Shown: in pieces, positions 14,905 to 15,059 of the stretch
Position numbering within the stretch: position 1 is the first letter of the stretch
Layout: the number at the start of each line of letters is the position of its first letter
Assembly: GCA_013297575.1 (NCBI GenBank)
Contig: JAAFHO010000060.1
Location: 1-15,059, forward strand
DNA: 15,059 bases
Source of the DNA: Chitinophagales bacterium
GTDB lineage: Bacteria; Bacteroidota; Bacteroidia; Chitinophagales; Saprospiraceae
Direction of reading: 5' to 3'
Program-made: the position numbers and the translations under genes
Notes under the pieces: generated by a model
Databases searched by the model: none
Told to the model about the DNA's origin: nothing
What the model saw: only the letters and a program-made list of their open reading frames with translations

Positions 14905-15059
14905 CTTGGAGTCCCATTGTCCGATCAGGATATGAAATCGGTTTTGGGTGGGTATGCTAATGAAAGTGGTGGAAATGGGTGCGCTGTAACTTGCGGTGAA
15001 GGCTACTTTGCCTGCTGTAGAAGAAACATTATGGTCGCCTATTGCACCTGTAAGACGAA
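14890..15059 (+). CDS. Gly-Gly leader six-cysteine peptide precursor 2 (3' end beyond window)
   Basis: The open frame from ATG at 14890 runs to the window edge, giving 56 complete codons. The leader MKNKNLGVPL then SDQDMKSVLGG is also 21 residues and keeps MKNKN-G, the LS pair, Lys16 and the Gly-Gly at 20-21 of the first peptide. The visible part after it already has six cysteines, C31, C35, C42, C43, C52 and C54, including a vicinal Cys-Cys and C-x-C. The spacing is quite unlike precursor 1, so the two mature peptides would have different folds while sharing export and oxidation. The real C-terminus is unseen and there may be more cysteines. It is probably not the last member of the array. 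Confidence 0.8.
   Translation, partial: MKNKNLGVPLSDQDMKSVLGGYANESGGNGCAVTCGEGYFACCRRNIMVAYCTCKT

Noticed and set aside
14506..15059. The peptide pair as lanthipeptides or radical-SAM-modified peptides.
   Set aside because: No modification enzyme of either type is in the window. The adjacent oxidase points to disulfides, although enzymes beyond the edge cannot be excluded.
1..15059. tRNA, rRNA, CRISPR arrays, transposase genes.
   Set aside because: No tRNA-like cloverleaf, rRNA segment, regularly spaced repeat array or transposase motif was recognised on either strand by eye.

Overview
The window looks like chromosome of a member of the Bacteroidota. The evidence is a SusC/SusD outer-membrane pair, lipoproteins with a Cys-Lys-Lys-Asp-Asp surface-export type start, a secreted protein with a type IX secretion (T9SS) C-terminal sorting domain, promoters of the TTTG / TAnnTTTG type, and starts without Shine-Dalgarno sequences. 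The helical-repeat protein at 10207-11661 and the overall gene mix suggest the Saprospiraceae/Chitinophagales side of the phylum. That placement is an inference.

Layout. (1) 1-840, minus strand: a MarR-type regulator and, after it, a partial small membrane protein (DUF6069-like). A perfect 12-bp palindrome (TTGTA-N2-TACAA) lies in front of each gene, which points to one autoregulated MarR regulon. (2) 897-2122, minus strand: a Crp/Fnr-family regulator followed by an exported SRPBCC-fold protein, closed by a hairpin. (3) 2159-2364: a gene-free stretch holding a long nested inverted repeat with 25-bp perfect inner arms. (4) 2371-9217, minus strand: a four-gene operon read as SusC-like transporter, SusD-like lipoprotein, a lipoprotein with two PKD domains and a six-bladed YWTD-type propeller, and a second lipoprotein with one PKD domain and a similar propeller. 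Gaps are 2, 33 and 2 bp. No enzyme or dedicated regulator sits beside it, so the imported substrate cannot be named. (5) 9412-10173 (plus) and 10207-11661 (minus): two convergent uncharacterised genes, one a membrane-anchored protein and one an all-helical protein.

(6) 11765-15059, plus strand, is the most interesting part. A secreted eight-cysteine protein with a T9SS sorting domain is followed by a terminator. Next is a 533-residue membrane protein that joins a C39-peptidase-like domain with no cysteine, a vitamin K epoxide reductase (VKOR) domain and a thioredoxin domain. It is followed by two small genes, the second cut by the window edge. Their products share a 21-residue leader ending in Gly-Gly, and both have six cysteines after the leader, but the parts after the leader differ completely. 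The small genes carry a nearly identical ~81-bp upstream-plus-start segment, so they are members of a tandem family. The likely reading is a pathway that exports and oxidatively folds disulfide-rich peptides. The fusion protein would make disulfides and its dead protease domain might hold the leaders. The expected exporter with an active C39 peptidase is not in the window.
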